Program-made: the position numbers and the translations under genes
Notes under the pieces: generated by a model
What the model was told of the DNA's origin: nothing
Seen by the model: only the letters and a program-made list of their open reading frames with translations
Database searches by the model: none
Part shown: piece by piece, positions 1 through 8,486 of the stretch
How positions within the stretch are numbered: position 1 is the first letter of the stretch
Layout: each line of letters opens with the position of its first letter
NCBI GenBank assembly: GCA_963696505.1
Contig: CAVOKN010000018.1
Span: 62,001-126,000, forward strand
From: CAVOKN01 sp963696505
GTDB lineage: Bacteria; Pseudomonadota; Gammaproteobacteria; Burkholderiales; Rhodocyclaceae
Direction of reading: 5' to 3'
DNA length: 64,000 bases

Positions 1-796
1 CAGCGCGACGTTGTAAACCTGATTCACCGCCGCCGGATCCTCTGCCGCGGCCGCCAGCAGGTTGGCCTGCACCGCGTTGTCGATGTAGCAGAAATCTCGG
101 CTCGTCTCGCCGTCACCGTTGATCGCCGCCTCCTCGCCCAGCAGCATCGCACGCACCCAGCGCGGAATCACCGCCGCATAAGCGCCGTCGGGATCCTGGC
201 GCGCGCCGAAAATGTTGAAGTAGCGCAGGCCGATGCTCTGGGTGCCGTAGCAGCGGCCGAACACCTCGGCATAGAGCTCGTTCACCAGTTTGGTAACGGC
301 ATAAGGCGAGAGCGGGCGGCCGGTCACGTCTTCCACCTTGGGCAGCGCCGGATGGTCGCCGTAGGTGGAACTGGAGGCGGCGTAGACGAAGCGCCGCACA
401 CCGGCCTCGCGCGAAGCCACCAGCATGTTGAGAAAACCGTCCACATTGGCACCGTTGGTGGCGACGGGATCGGCCAGCGAGCGCGGCACCGAGCCCAGTG
501 CCGCCTGGTGCAGCACGACCTGAACGCCGACGCAGGCTTCGCGGCAGGCAAGCGGATCGCGAATGTCGGCTTCGAAGAAGCGGTGCCGCTGCCATGCTTC
601 TGCTCCCGCCGCCTCGCGCACCTCGTCCAGATTGCGGCGGTGGCCGGTGGCGAAGTTGTCGAGCCCCACCACCTCCTGGCCCAGTTCCAGCAGCGCCTGC
701 GTGAGGTGCGAGCCGATGAAGCCGGCGCTGCCCGTCACCAGCCAGCGCAGCGGACGCTGCGTCAAACCGGCGGCGCACCTCGGCAATGCGGCTCAT
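1..796 (-). CDS. NAD-dependent nucleotide-sugar epimerase (WbpP/TviC-like), partial, apparent frameshift near its start
   Basis: This is a short-chain dehydrogenase-type epimerase, probably a UDP-N-acetylglucosamine C4-epimerase supplying precursors for surface polysaccharide. The visible part has the Rossmann motif VTGSAGFIGS, the HQAALGSVPRS segment, the catalytic SPYAVTK (YxxxK) and LRYFNIFGARQDP. The 3' end lies beyond the left edge. The main frame opens only from a TTG at 765. The ATG at 796 gives MSRIAEVRRR, which resembles the usual family N-terminus, but in another frame. Removing one base from the run AAA at 764-766 would join the two into a normal 22-residue lead-in to VTG. I therefore infer a one-base insertion, either an assembly error or a real mutation. 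It sits downstream of the sugar transferase on the same strand. Confidence 0.8.
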
Positions 797-1211
797 GATC
801 CCTCGCATCCGCCGAACGGCAATGCAGGGCACAGCCGGTGCCGAACCCAGTCTCCAACTTCGCGCTGCGACGGGCCAAACCGATTCGCTCGATACGGGTC
901 GCCGACGGCCACCACCAGCGGCCCTCCGGCACAGTCCAGTCCAACAACGACCCCGGCTGCCATGTTCATGTCATCTCCATGCCGATTCCACGATTCGGGC
1001 TTCGCGCTCCGGCCCGCCGCCATGGCAGGAATGATCACACCACGCCGCCGGGCATCCTGTGACCGAATGCTTCATGGCGGCACGGTGCCGGAACACCCGG
1101 ACGCGCTCGCTCGACGTCCGGCCAGGGATGAGATAGCGCCCCGCCGGACAAAACAACGGCGGGCGGGGCGCCGGGGCGGCAAGACCGCCGCAGCGGGACC
1201 CTACTCCGGTG
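797..1211. other. Intergenic stretch between epimerase and sugar transferase
   Basis: About 415 bases without a convincing gene. Short open frames exist on the minus strand (for example 793-972) but they have no recognisable domain and no good ribosome-binding site. I see no clear terminator, although a GC-rich stretch lies just after the transferase stop. Confidence 0.4.
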
Positions 1212-2594
1212 TCACTGAGCGCCCTTGCCCGTAAGGACCACGCCGATGGTCTCGAACATGACCACGATGTCGAGGAACAGGCTGTGGTTCTTGACGTAGT
1301 AGAGGTCGTATTGCAGCTTCTGCACCGCATCGTCAACCGAGGCACCGTAGTGGTAGCGCACCTGCGCCCAACCCGTCACACCCGGCTTGACGCTGTGGCG
1401 CACCGCGTAATAGGGGATATCCGCGATCAGTTGGTCCACGAAGAACGGCCGCTCCGGGCGCGGCCCCACGAGACTCATGTCGCCCTTGAGCACGTTGAGG
1501 ATCTGCGGCAGTTCGTCGATGCGCAGCTTGCGGATGATGCGCCCGATGCGCGTTGCCCGGTCGTCGTTCGACCTGGCCCAGCGCGGCTTGCCGTCGCGCT
1601 CGGCGTCGTTGCGCATGCTGCGGAACTTGATGACGCGGAAGGTCCGCCCGCCCTGCCCGACGCGCTCCTGGCGGTAGAACACCGGCGCGCCGTCTTCGAG
1701 CAGGATCAGCAGCGCAGTCACGAGCATGATCGGCCAGGCGAGCGCCAGCAGCAGCAGGGCGGCAACGATGTCGAACAGGCGCTTGACGAGACTGCGCACG
1801 AACCCCTGGCGGAAGCCGTCACCGAAGATCATCCAGCTCGCGCGCAAGGAATCGAGTCGCAGCTGGCCCAGCGAGCGTTCGAAGTAGCTTGAGAGATCCA
1901 GCACCCTCACCCCCGCAAGCTTGCAGTCCAGCAGTTGTCGCAGGGGCAGCACCCCGCCACGCCGTTCGCGCACGGCCACCACCACCTCGTCGACACCCAA
2001 CTGCCGCACCGTTTCCGCCAGCGAGTGGCCGCTCGGCAGGATGCGATTGGCCGCAACACTTGCCGCCTCGCCCGTCTGGGGCTGAACGAACCCCACCACC
2101 TGCACGCCCGCGCCGAATCTGCGCAGCGATTGCTCCACCGTCACAGCCTCGTCGCCGGCGCCAAGAATCAGAACGCGTTGGCTGAAGCCCGTCGCCACGC
2201 CGCTGTGGGCGGCGTAGGCGCGGATGACGAGCAGGGCAGCGAGTACCAGCAGAACGGTGAGCTGCAGCGCTTCGGTGCGGACGTCGTGCCAGGGCAGGAC
2301 TTCGAAGACGCCGTAGGCCACCGGTATGGCCAGCAGCAGGGACATCAGGACCCGCGCCGTCGTCTGCACCATGGACCGTTTGGGAGACACCCGGTACAGC
2401 CCCAGCGCCGTGTTCACCACCATCATCACAAGCGCAAAAACCAGGGCGGCCGGCAGAATCACGTTCCAATGTTCCGACTGGTCCCGGCTGAGCCAGCCAA
2501 GGGCCAGGGTCATCGACACGAACAGGAGAATGGCGTCTAGAAGGACATGAAAGACCGTATTGCCCGGGAACCAATGGCTGAATACTCTGACCAT
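1212..2594 (-). CDS. Exopolysaccharide sugar transferase, PEP-CTERM-associated EpsB type
   Basis: This 460-residue membrane protein is a polyprenyl-phosphate glycosyl-1-phosphate transferase (WcaJ/EpsB family) that starts exopolysaccharide repeat units on a lipid carrier in the inner membrane. The N-terminus has several hydrophobic segments (about residues 15-110). A Rossmann-like CoA-binding domain follows (VLILGAGDEA, about 145). The C-terminal bacterial sugar-transferase domain (about 265-460) carries VKRLFDIVAA, the basic FRVIKFRSM, DELPQILNVLKGDMSLVGPRPERP and a final WAQVRYHYG segment. The short N-terminal form beginning MVRVFSHWF resembles transferases found with PEP-CTERM/exosortase systems, but no exosortase gene is in the window. 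The epimerase downstream is a plausible partner. Confidence 0.85.
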   Translation of the reverse strand: MVRVFSHWFPGNTVFHVLLDAILLFVSMTLALGWLSRDQSEHWNVILPAALVFALVMMVVNTALGLYRVSPKRSMVQTTARVLMSLLLAIPVAYGVFEVLPWHDVRTEALQLTVLLVLAALLVIRAYAAHSGVATGFSQRVLILGAGDEAVTVEQSLRRFGAGVQVVGFVQPQTGEAASVAANRILPSGHSLAETVRQLGVDEVVVAVRERRGGVLPLRQLLDCKLAGVRVLDLSSYFERSLGQLRLDSLRASWMIFGDGFRQGFVRSLVKRLFDIVAALLLLALAWPIMLVTALLILLEDGAPVFYRQERVGQGGRTFRVIKFRSMRNDAERDGKPRWARSNDDRATRIGRIIRKLRIDELPQILNVLKGDMSLVGPRPERPFFVDQLIADIPYYAVRHSVKPGVTGWAQVRYHYGASVDDAVQKLQYDLYYVKNHSLFLDIVVMFETIGVVLTGKGAQ

Positions 2595-2780
2595 GAGAGA
2601 GCCTCTCTTGCTTGTCTTGTTATTCGGGCCGCGAAGGCTCTTGTTTCCGAGCTTCGAACCGCGACCGCTGACCTCTGACTCTTGTTTTTCAGGCCGGCGT
2701 CTCGACCGAGCCTGACTGCCCGCAGCCGCGGCTGCAACTGCGGTTCAACTCGCCTGATTCGACTACGCCTAAGCTATCCT

Positions 2781-2812
2781 GTAGGACCATTTCCTACCGT
2801 GACACAGGTCAC
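2781..2812. promoter_or_regulatory. Two adjacent inverted repeats, probable regulator binding sites
   Basis: GTAGGA-N5-TCCTAC (2781-2797) is a perfect dyad, and GTGAC-N4-GTCAC (2799-2812) is a second perfect dyad one base away. They lie about 190-220 bases upstream of the sugar transferase start. The first resembles half-sites used by LuxR/FixJ-type response regulators. Function is inferred from symmetry and position only. Confidence 0.4.
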
Positions 2813-2894
2813 GCCGCCGCCTAGTCCAACTGGATGATGCCGATTCGGTCACGAATCCTCATTGACAACTCGCAATCCGAAACCACACGCTGCC

Positions 2895-2932
2895 TAGGGT
2901 TGGCAGCATAGGGTTGGCAACATAGGGTTGGC
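2895..2932. repeat. 14-bp tandem direct repeat, about 2.7 copies
   Basis: The unit TAGGGTTGGCARCA occurs at 2895-2908 and 2909-2922, followed by a partial third copy at 2923-2932. The two full copies differ at one position. Purpose unknown. Confidence 0.75.
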
Positions 2933-3241
2933 GCCGCCTGCGCGAAGTGACTGATGTACCGCCCGGCCGGTCAGACCTGCCGCCGTTGACCAGACCCCGA
3001 ATCAAGGCAAGCTCGGCTCGTCGCAATTCGCGCAGCGTCCGGCCAACGCGCCGCGAATTCTCCGCCCCACGACGACCCGAAGGCGTGACGCGTTTAACGC
3101 CTGGCAGGCCATGCAATGGGAAGATGCCCGCCCCGGGGCAACGACAAGCCTCGCCGCAGAGGCCTGCAACCCGCGCTGGCCCGGAAGGCAGTACCTCGCG
3201 GACTGAAGCTGGCCGCCGCGAGAGGCGGCGACGACCAGGAG

Positions 3242-3967
3242 TCAGCCCTGCACGCTGAGCCGATTCACCACCATCTCGACACCGAACACGCACCAGGCGT
3301 CGAGCTCGGCCTGGCGGCGGCCTTCCGGGGTGCGGACCGCACCGTCGAGGGTGACGATGGCGTCCCGGCAACGCACGGCGATGGTTTCGGCCTTGAGCAT
3401 CGGGTCCATTTCGAGGGCGAGATGAACCGCATCGGCGATCTCGTCGTCGGAGTCCTGCTCGTCGGGAACGACCTCGATGCCATTGACAACGTCGCGGCAG
3501 CCCGGCGTCCACCAGGCGAGCACGCCCAGCATGCGCTTGTGGGAAAGGCTGATCACCCGGCCATTGAGAGTGACCACACCGTCGCGAATCTCGGCCTCCA
3601 CGTCCCCCGACGCGTCGGTTCCCGCATCGTGAACCGTCTCGGTGCGTGACTCCATCTGCGTACGCAGTGTGCAGTTCGACAGTTCGCTCTCCTGCTGGAT
3701 GAAGCGGACGAGGGAGTCGCGGACCGCGCCGTCGCCCCGCGCTTCGCCGATGTGGACCCGAAGCCGATCGGCCACGCCGCGCACGCCCGGAACTGGCGCG
3801 GCCAGTGCCAGCGCGATCTTGCGCACGGCAATGTCCGCCACCTCGCCTTCGAGCACGACGGTGCCGTCGGGCGCCGCTTCTATGCGCAGCGGATACAGGG
3901 GGAGATTGATGCGGGTGTCTGCGGCGAGCGCCGCATGAACCCTGCTCGCAAGATCGTCGTGGGTCAT
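3242..3967 (-). CDS. BON-domain protein
   Basis: This 241-residue soluble protein appears to consist of successive BON domains (OsmY type), small modules thought to bind phospholipid or hydrophobic surfaces in stress responses. BON-like signatures are VLEGEVADIAVRKIA (about residues 40-85), VVTLNGRVISLSHKR (about 125-150) and IVTLDGAVRTPEGRR (about 195-235), each in the pattern beta-strand, G-x-V, then helix. No signal peptide is evident. I chose the ATG at 3967 because GAGGACGGAATC sits just before it; an upstream ATG at 4042 adds 25 atypical residues. Residues that would show metal or ligand binding are not obvious. Confidence 0.75.
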   Translation of the reverse strand: MTHDDLASRVHAALAADTRINLPLYPLRIEAAPDGTVVLEGEVADIAVRKIALALAAPVPGVRGVADRLRVHIGEARGDGAVRDSLVRFIQQESELSNCTLRTQMESRTETVHDAGTDASGDVEAEIRDGVVTLNGRVISLSHKRMLGVLAWWTPGCRDVVNGIEVVPDEQDSDDEIADAVHLALEMDPMLKAETIAVRCRDAIVTLDGAVRTPEGRRQAELDAWCVFGVEMVVNRLSVQG

Positions 3968-4151
3968 GATTCCGTCCTCGTGTTGTTTTTGCAGGCGCCG
4001 GAGCGCCTGCGCGGCTTGGACGAAATGCCCCGCTTGAGGCAACGATCCGGGCTTCCGGGGCGCATCGTCAGTGCGCGGATTATGCCTGCAAGAGGCATTC
4101 CCCGCGGCGGCATCGCTCCCGCGACACGGCCATCGCTCCCGCCGGCCCGCA

Positions 4152-5720
4152 CTACGCCGCGGCGGCCTCGATTCCCCGGAACACCTCGGGCAGGTTCACC
4201 ATCTTGTTGCCCAGGATGCGGATTCGCTGCGTTGCCACGCCGGCGTGCTCCAGCCTGTCGCAGGTGCCCTGATCCCTCACCCAGATGTCGAGGTGTTGCT
4301 CGCGCCCGCACACCTCGGCCAGCATCATGGCGCCGGTGGCGTCGATGAAATGACTGTCGAGAAGATTGAGCGCGCGCACCGCCCGGTCCGCCACATGATG
4401 CTCGATCTCGCGCTTGAGCCCGGCGGCGGTAAGGAAGTTAACGCTGCTGTTGATCGCCACCACGGTGTGGCCATGCTGATCGACCACGTCCAGGCGCTTG
4501 TCCTCGAGCATGCGGCTGAGCGCCAGCAGCAGCATCAGGGCCACGCCCAGGGGCACGGAAACCGTGAGATCCATGCCCACGGTGAGCACCATCGTGAGCA
4601 GCGCGAGCCCTCCCTCGTAGCGGTCGATCCGGACGACGCGCCGCAGCTCATGGACCTCGACCAGCCGCAGCGCGGTCAGAACCAGCACCGCCGCCAGCGC
4701 AGCCATCGGCAGCAGCTCGATCGCGGGGAACAAGAGCAGGACGAACAGCCCGAGGAACACCGCGTGCAGCATCGCCGCGGTGCGGTGGGTTGCGCCGCTG
4801 GCGACGTTGGTCGAGCCGCGCACGATGACGCCCGAGACAGGGATGCCGCCGAGGAAGGGCACCACCAGGTTGGCGACGCCCAGCCCCATGAGCTCGCGGT
4901 CAGGATCGTGGCTGCCACCCCCCATCTGGTCCAGGGCCTTGGCGGCCAGCAGTGACTCCACGGCGATCAGGAAGCCGAGGGTGAAGCCCGCCAGCGCGAT
5001 CGTCTTGGCGTGGGCGGCCAGCGTGGCCAGAAACCCCGCAGAAACGCCGAGACCGGCCATGGAAAGCTCGTACAAGCCGCCCACGGTGCGCAGCGGATGG
5101 CCGGCGGCGATGGCGATCTGACCCGCGGCCGTCCCCGCCACCAGCGCCACCAGCGCTGGCGGAACCCAGCGCGCGAAGCGTGTCCGCTTCCAGGCGAGGG
5201 CGGCGGCCAGCGTCACGCCCAGCACCGGCAGTTCGGCGTATTTGGCCTGATCGAAGTGCCTGAAGGTGAACACGAGCTTTTCGAGAATGTCCGCACCCTT
5301 GGCCTCGATACCGAGTGCCGCCGGCAACTGCGAGAGCAGGATCAGAACGCCGATGCCGCTGGTGAAGCCCACCAGCACGGAGTGGGGCATCAGTTCCATC
5401 AGGCGTCCAAGCCGCAGCGCGGCGATCAGCAGCACGACCAGGCCCGCGGCAACGGTGCTCGGGAGCAGCACATCCATGCCGTGCTGCGACACCAGGCCGA
5501 AGATCAGGGTGATGAAGGCGGCGGCCGGCCCGGATACCTGGAATCTCGATGAACCCAGTGCCGCCGCGATGAATCCACCGGCCACGCCGGAGACGATGCC
5601 CGACATCGGGCTGGCGCCGGAGGCGATCGCAAAGGCGATGGACAGGGGCAGCGCCACCACCGCCACGATGAATCCGGCGAACACGTTGTTGAGACTGAAT
5701 CCTGCAAGAGCGCTTTTCAT
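4152..5720 (-). CDS. SulP-family anion transporter with STAS domain (probable bicarbonate/sulfate uptake)
   Basis: A 522-residue inner-membrane carrier. It begins MKSALAGFSLNNVFAGFIVA and has the SulP core with the ASGASPMSGIVSGVAGG segment, many hydrophobic helices (about residues 10-410) and the GGIPVSGVIVRGSTNVASGA signature. A C-terminal STAS domain (about 430-522) includes the LDSHFIDATGA helix region. The start at 5720 has GGAGAGACCC upstream. It follows the carbonic anhydrase gene by 31 bases, and such pairs are usually read as CO2/bicarbonate import modules. The substrate, bicarbonate or another anion, cannot be decided from sequence alone. Confidence 0.88.
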   Translation of the reverse strand: MKSALAGFSLNNVFAGFIVAVVALPLSIAFAIASGASPMSGIVSGVAGGFIAAALGSSRFQVSGPAAAFITLIFGLVSQHGMDVLLPSTVAAGLVVLLIAALRLGRLMELMPHSVLVGFTSGIGVLILLSQLPAALGIEAKGADILEKLVFTFRHFDQAKYAELPVLGVTLAAALAWKRTRFARWVPPALVALVAGTAAGQIAIAAGHPLRTVGGLYELSMAGLGVSAGFLATLAAHAKTIALAGFTLGFLIAVESLLAAKALDQMGGGSHDPDRELMGLGVANLVVPFLGGIPVSGVIVRGSTNVASGATHRTAAMLHAVFLGLFVLLLFPAIELLPMAALAAVLVLTALRLVEVHELRRVVRIDRYEGGLALLTMVLTVGMDLTVSVPLGVALMLLLALSRMLEDKRLDVVDQHGHTVVAINSSVNFLTAAGLKREIEHHVADRAVRALNLLDSHFIDATGAMMLAEVCGREQHLDIWVRDQGTCDRLEHAGVATQRIRILGNKMVNLPEVFRGIEAAAA

Positions 5721-5751
5721 GGGTCTCTCCGTTCGTTCTTCGCCCGGCGGG

Positions 5752-6450
5752 TCAGGAAAGCAGCGCCGGACGCTGCGGCGGCTCGATGCGATCCAGCGGC
5801 ACAAAGGCGAGCCGCTCAGGGTCGTAGGACTCTATGGCACCGCTTTCGAGCGTGTAGTGCCAGCCATGGAGCGCCAGTTCGCCCTTTTCCACCCGCGGCG
5901 CCACGCCGGGATAAGTGAGGAGGTTGCGCAGGTGCTGGACCACCATCGCCTTCTCGGTGGCGCGAAGAATGTGTGCCTTCTTCTCGCGGCTCTGCAGAAC
6001 GCCGTCCAGACCGCCTTCGTCGAGCGCGGCCTTCTCCAGGATCAGCGCCTTGACGCGCGCACCCTGCTCCAGCCAGCGCGCCGTCATTGCCAGTTCCGGT
6101 CCAAGGTCGTCGTCGTAGAGTGCTGCGCACGCGCCGCAATGCGAGTGCCCGCAGACCACGATGTGCGACACGCCGAGCACTCCGACGGCATATTCGACGG
6201 CAGACCCGACGGCCGGGCACTCCGCTCCCGGTGCCCAGGCCGGCACCATATTTCCGACATTGCGCAGCACGAACAGGTCGCCGGGCGCCGTGTGGGTCAG
6301 CGCATGGGGCAGGATGCGCGAATCCGCGCAGGTGATGAACAGCGCACCCGGGTTCTGGCCGTGGCGCACGAGACTCTCGAACTTCTCGCGATGGCGGCGA
6401 AAGTAGCCGCGGCGAAACTTGCTTACACCTTTCATCAGTGCTGATGTCAT
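5752..6450 (-). CDS. Beta-class carbonic anhydrase
   Basis: A 232-residue enzyme that interconverts CO2 and bicarbonate. Zinc ligands are visible as Cys and Asp in ITCADSRI, and His and Cys in CGHSHCGAC. VLRNVGNMVP is the conserved segment between them. The ATG at 6450 is preceded by an excellent GGAGG ribosome-binding site six bases away, and a longer upstream frame is ignored. The gene is first in a two-gene unit with the SulP transporter 31 bases downstream. Together they would capture or hydrate inorganic carbon; an equivalent role in pH balance is possible. Confidence 0.92.
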   Translation of the reverse strand: MTSALMKGVSKFRRGYFRRHREKFESLVRHGQNPGALFITCADSRILPHALTHTAPGDLFVLRNVGNMVPAWAPGAECPAVGSAVEYAVGVLGVSHIVVCGHSHCGACAALYDDDLGPELAMTARWLEQGARVKALILEKAALDEGGLDGVLQSREKKAHILRATEKAMVVQHLRNLLTYPGVAPRVEKGELALHGWHYTLESGAIESYDPERLAFVPLDRIEPPQRPALLS

Positions 6451-7034
6451 GGCGAACCTCCAGTTGGGGATATCTGTTTCTTGGAACCCCCTGCATCGGC
6501 AGACGAACGCCGTTTCGACATTCGCCGGGACACAAGCAGCGGGGTGATTCGACGACCTTCGGAATGGACGCCGAGGAGCGGCGCTGGCCGCCCGGCGGCG
6601 GCCGGGACGGGAACGCAGAAAGAAGACTGATCGCGCAAAGGACCACGCGCACGGCGCAGCGCTGCAAGCCATGTGCTTGCCGCTCCGGCCGTAGCCACCG
6701 CACCCTCCATGCCAGCATACGGTTTGGCTTTTCGCATCAAGCGCTTGCGAAAGTCAGTCGCTGGCGAACGGCGAACCGAGCCCGGCCGATTCGTCGTGCC
6801 ACGCCGACGCTGCAGTGCAGCATCTAACTAAGCCTATGATTTACTGATATTTCCCGCGTCAGGCACAGACGACGAAGCCCGTGACGTTTCGGTTACACCC
6901 TCAAGAAACCGCGTCAACAGGGCATTTGCGCCTCAGCCGCCAGCGTTCGCCGCGTGGCGCAGATCAAGCCTTGGCCGCCCCGCCTGCTAGACTCCCTTCG
7001 CAGTCCCTTCCCAAGAACAGCCAGAAAGTCGGCC
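6451..7034. other. Intergenic region upstream of carbonic anhydrase
   Basis: About 580 bases between divergent genes. The part near 6830-6900 is less GC-rich and could hold promoters for either side. I see no recognisable gene or repeat. Confidence 0.35.
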
Positions 7035-7313
7035 ATGCGCATGACCCCTGACCTCGATGCCGCCCGCCGGGATCTCGCCGAACTCGGTGGCTACCTGCTC
7101 GTGCTTACGCCCCAGAACCGCAGTTTTCTCGACAAGCAGGGTGCCGCGATCGAGCGCCGCTGGCGCGGCAAGGATGTGTTCATCGTCTGCGACCGCAACG
7201 GCGCGGCGGCCCTGGGCCGAAGCCGCGAGCAGCTCGACGCCATGGACGCGATCAAGATGCACGACGAGTCGAAGCTCGCGCACCGAGACGAGGAAGACAA
7301 GCAGGGCACCTGA
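7035..7313 (+). CDS. Small hypothetical protein
   Basis: A 92-residue soluble, highly charged protein starting MRMTPDLDAARRDLAELGG and ending in a charged tail (HRDEEDKQGT). I do not recognise the family. Coding is supported by a regular GC-rich third position and a sensible start after a short purine-rich stretch. It lies convergent to the next small gene, with about 20 bases between stops. There is no signal peptide or membrane segment. Confidence 0.5.
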   Translation: MRMTPDLDAARRDLAELGGYLLVLTPQNRSFLDKQGAAIERRWRGKDVFIVCDRNGAAALGRSREQLDAMDAIKMHDESKLAHRDEEDKQGT

Positions 7314-7334
7314 GATCGCGGCAGCCGACGCGGA

Positions 7335-7601
7335 TCAGGCCACGAAACGAATCTCGTCCAGGCTGCACTTGGCCAAACCGTACTCGGTGGCCACCAGCAG
7401 CGGAAATGCCGTGCCAGGATAGACGCCGCCAGACGCGATGTTGTAGCCGATGATGCGACCGGCGATGGTGCCGATGCGAACGCGTCGCTCCACCGTGGCG
7501 CCCGCGCGCCGCGCCGCCGTCACCGCAGCGAGGACGGCGGCGCCGGCGGGTGTGCCGCGCAACGCCCGCCGCTCGCCCTGGATGATGGTGACTGCGAACA
7601 T
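7335..7601 (-). CDS. Small hypothetical protein
   Basis: An 88-residue protein (MFAVTIIQGERRALRGTPAG to EIRFVA) of unknown family. It is rich in small residues and contains a stretch RIGTIAGRIIGYNIASGG that could be a beta-rich core. The ATG at 7601 was chosen because the frame upstream looks non-coding. Its reading direction is opposite to both flanking genes. Confidence 0.45.
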   Translation of the reverse strand: MFAVTIIQGERRALRGTPAGAAVLAAVTAARRAGATVERRVRIGTIAGRIIGYNIASGGVYPGTAFPLLVATEYGLAKCSLDEIRFVA

Positions 7602-7947
7602 GATCTTGGTTTCCTGTCCTGATTGACGGCAGCAGTGCGGCTGCGCTTGACCGTTCACTCGACCCTCGCTCGTCGGCCGGCTTGGCAGGCGTCGAAACCC
7701 GCGATCTGCGATACCGCCGGCGCAGCCGGCAGGCGACAAACCGCCCTGCGGCAACCCGGGCAAGGAACCGGCAAGGTCCGTGGCATCAGCCGCGCAGACG
7801 ACAGCTCCCCGAGTAATCCGGCCCCGCCGTCCCGAGCCTGTCGCCCAACCCGGCTCCAGCGCCCGCAGGCCTATGACAGAAGTCAGGGTAGACTGGCGCC
7901 GCCAACCGCTGTCAGAATCGTCCCAAACAAACGAAAAGGATCACAGC

Positions 7948-8424
7948 ATGCTTTCTGCCCTGCGGTCGATCGGTGCCCTGGCTCTCGCCTTCGCCCTGCT
8001 CCTGCTGTCCGGCTGCGCCGGCGCGCCCAAGCCGCCGCCGCCCACCGTCATCCAGCTCACCCTGGAGGTGGCCGCCGATGCCAATCCCGACTCCCGGGGC
8101 CGGGCGTCGCCGATCATCGTGCGCCTGTTCGAGCTGAAGTCCCTCGCGGCCTTCGAAGGCGCCGACTTCTTCTCGCTGTTCGAGAAGGACCAGGCGACCC
8201 TCGGTGCAGAGCTGGTCGCGCGGGAGGAGTTCCAGGTCCAGCCGAAGGACACCCGCAGGATGGAGCGCACGCTCCAGCCCGATACGCGCCACGTCGCCGT
8301 GATCGCCGCCTTCCGCGATCTGGAGCGGGCGACGTGGCGTGCCGCCACGGCGGTGCCGCTGAACAAGACCACGCCGGTGGTGGTGCGGGTCGATGCCCGC
8401 AGCATCTCCGTCGCCGCCAAGTGA
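7948..8424 (+). CDS. tssJ: T6SS outer-membrane lipoprotein TssJ
   Basis: A 158-residue lipoprotein that anchors the type VI secretion membrane complex in the outer membrane and binds TssM. The signal peptide ends in the lipobox LLSGC with Cys23. The mature part has the TssJ/VasD pattern, including PIIVRLFELKSLAAFEGADF and QPDTRHVAVIAAFRDLERATWR. AAGGA precedes the ATG. It is first in a colinear tssJ-K-L-M block. Confidence 0.92.
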   Translation: MLSALRSIGALALAFALLLLSGCAGAPKPPPPTVIQLTLEVAADANPDSRGRASPIIVRLFELKSLAAFEGADFFSLFEKDQATLGAELVAREEFQVQPKDTRRMERTLQPDTRHVAVIAAFRDLERATWRAATAVPLNKTTPVVVRVDARSISVAAK

Positions 8425-8486
8425 CTGCCGCCGCGCCATCCGGCCGCGGCCGCGGCGTGATCTGATTCTGTAGATTCGGGACTGAC

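Larger units (their letters stand above)
2595..3241. other. Intergenic region upstream of the sugar transferase
   Basis: About 650 bases with no credible gene. It contains two adjacent dyads (2781-2812) and a 14-bp tandem repeat (2895-2932), listed separately. The downstream half (2940-3240) has GC-rich shadow frames but nothing recognisable. Confidence 0.5.

Noticed and set aside
4152..5804. Longer N-terminus for the SulP transporter
   Set aside because: The extra 28 residues overlap the end of the carbonic anhydrase gene and lack family similarity; the ATG at 5720 has a good ribosome-binding site.
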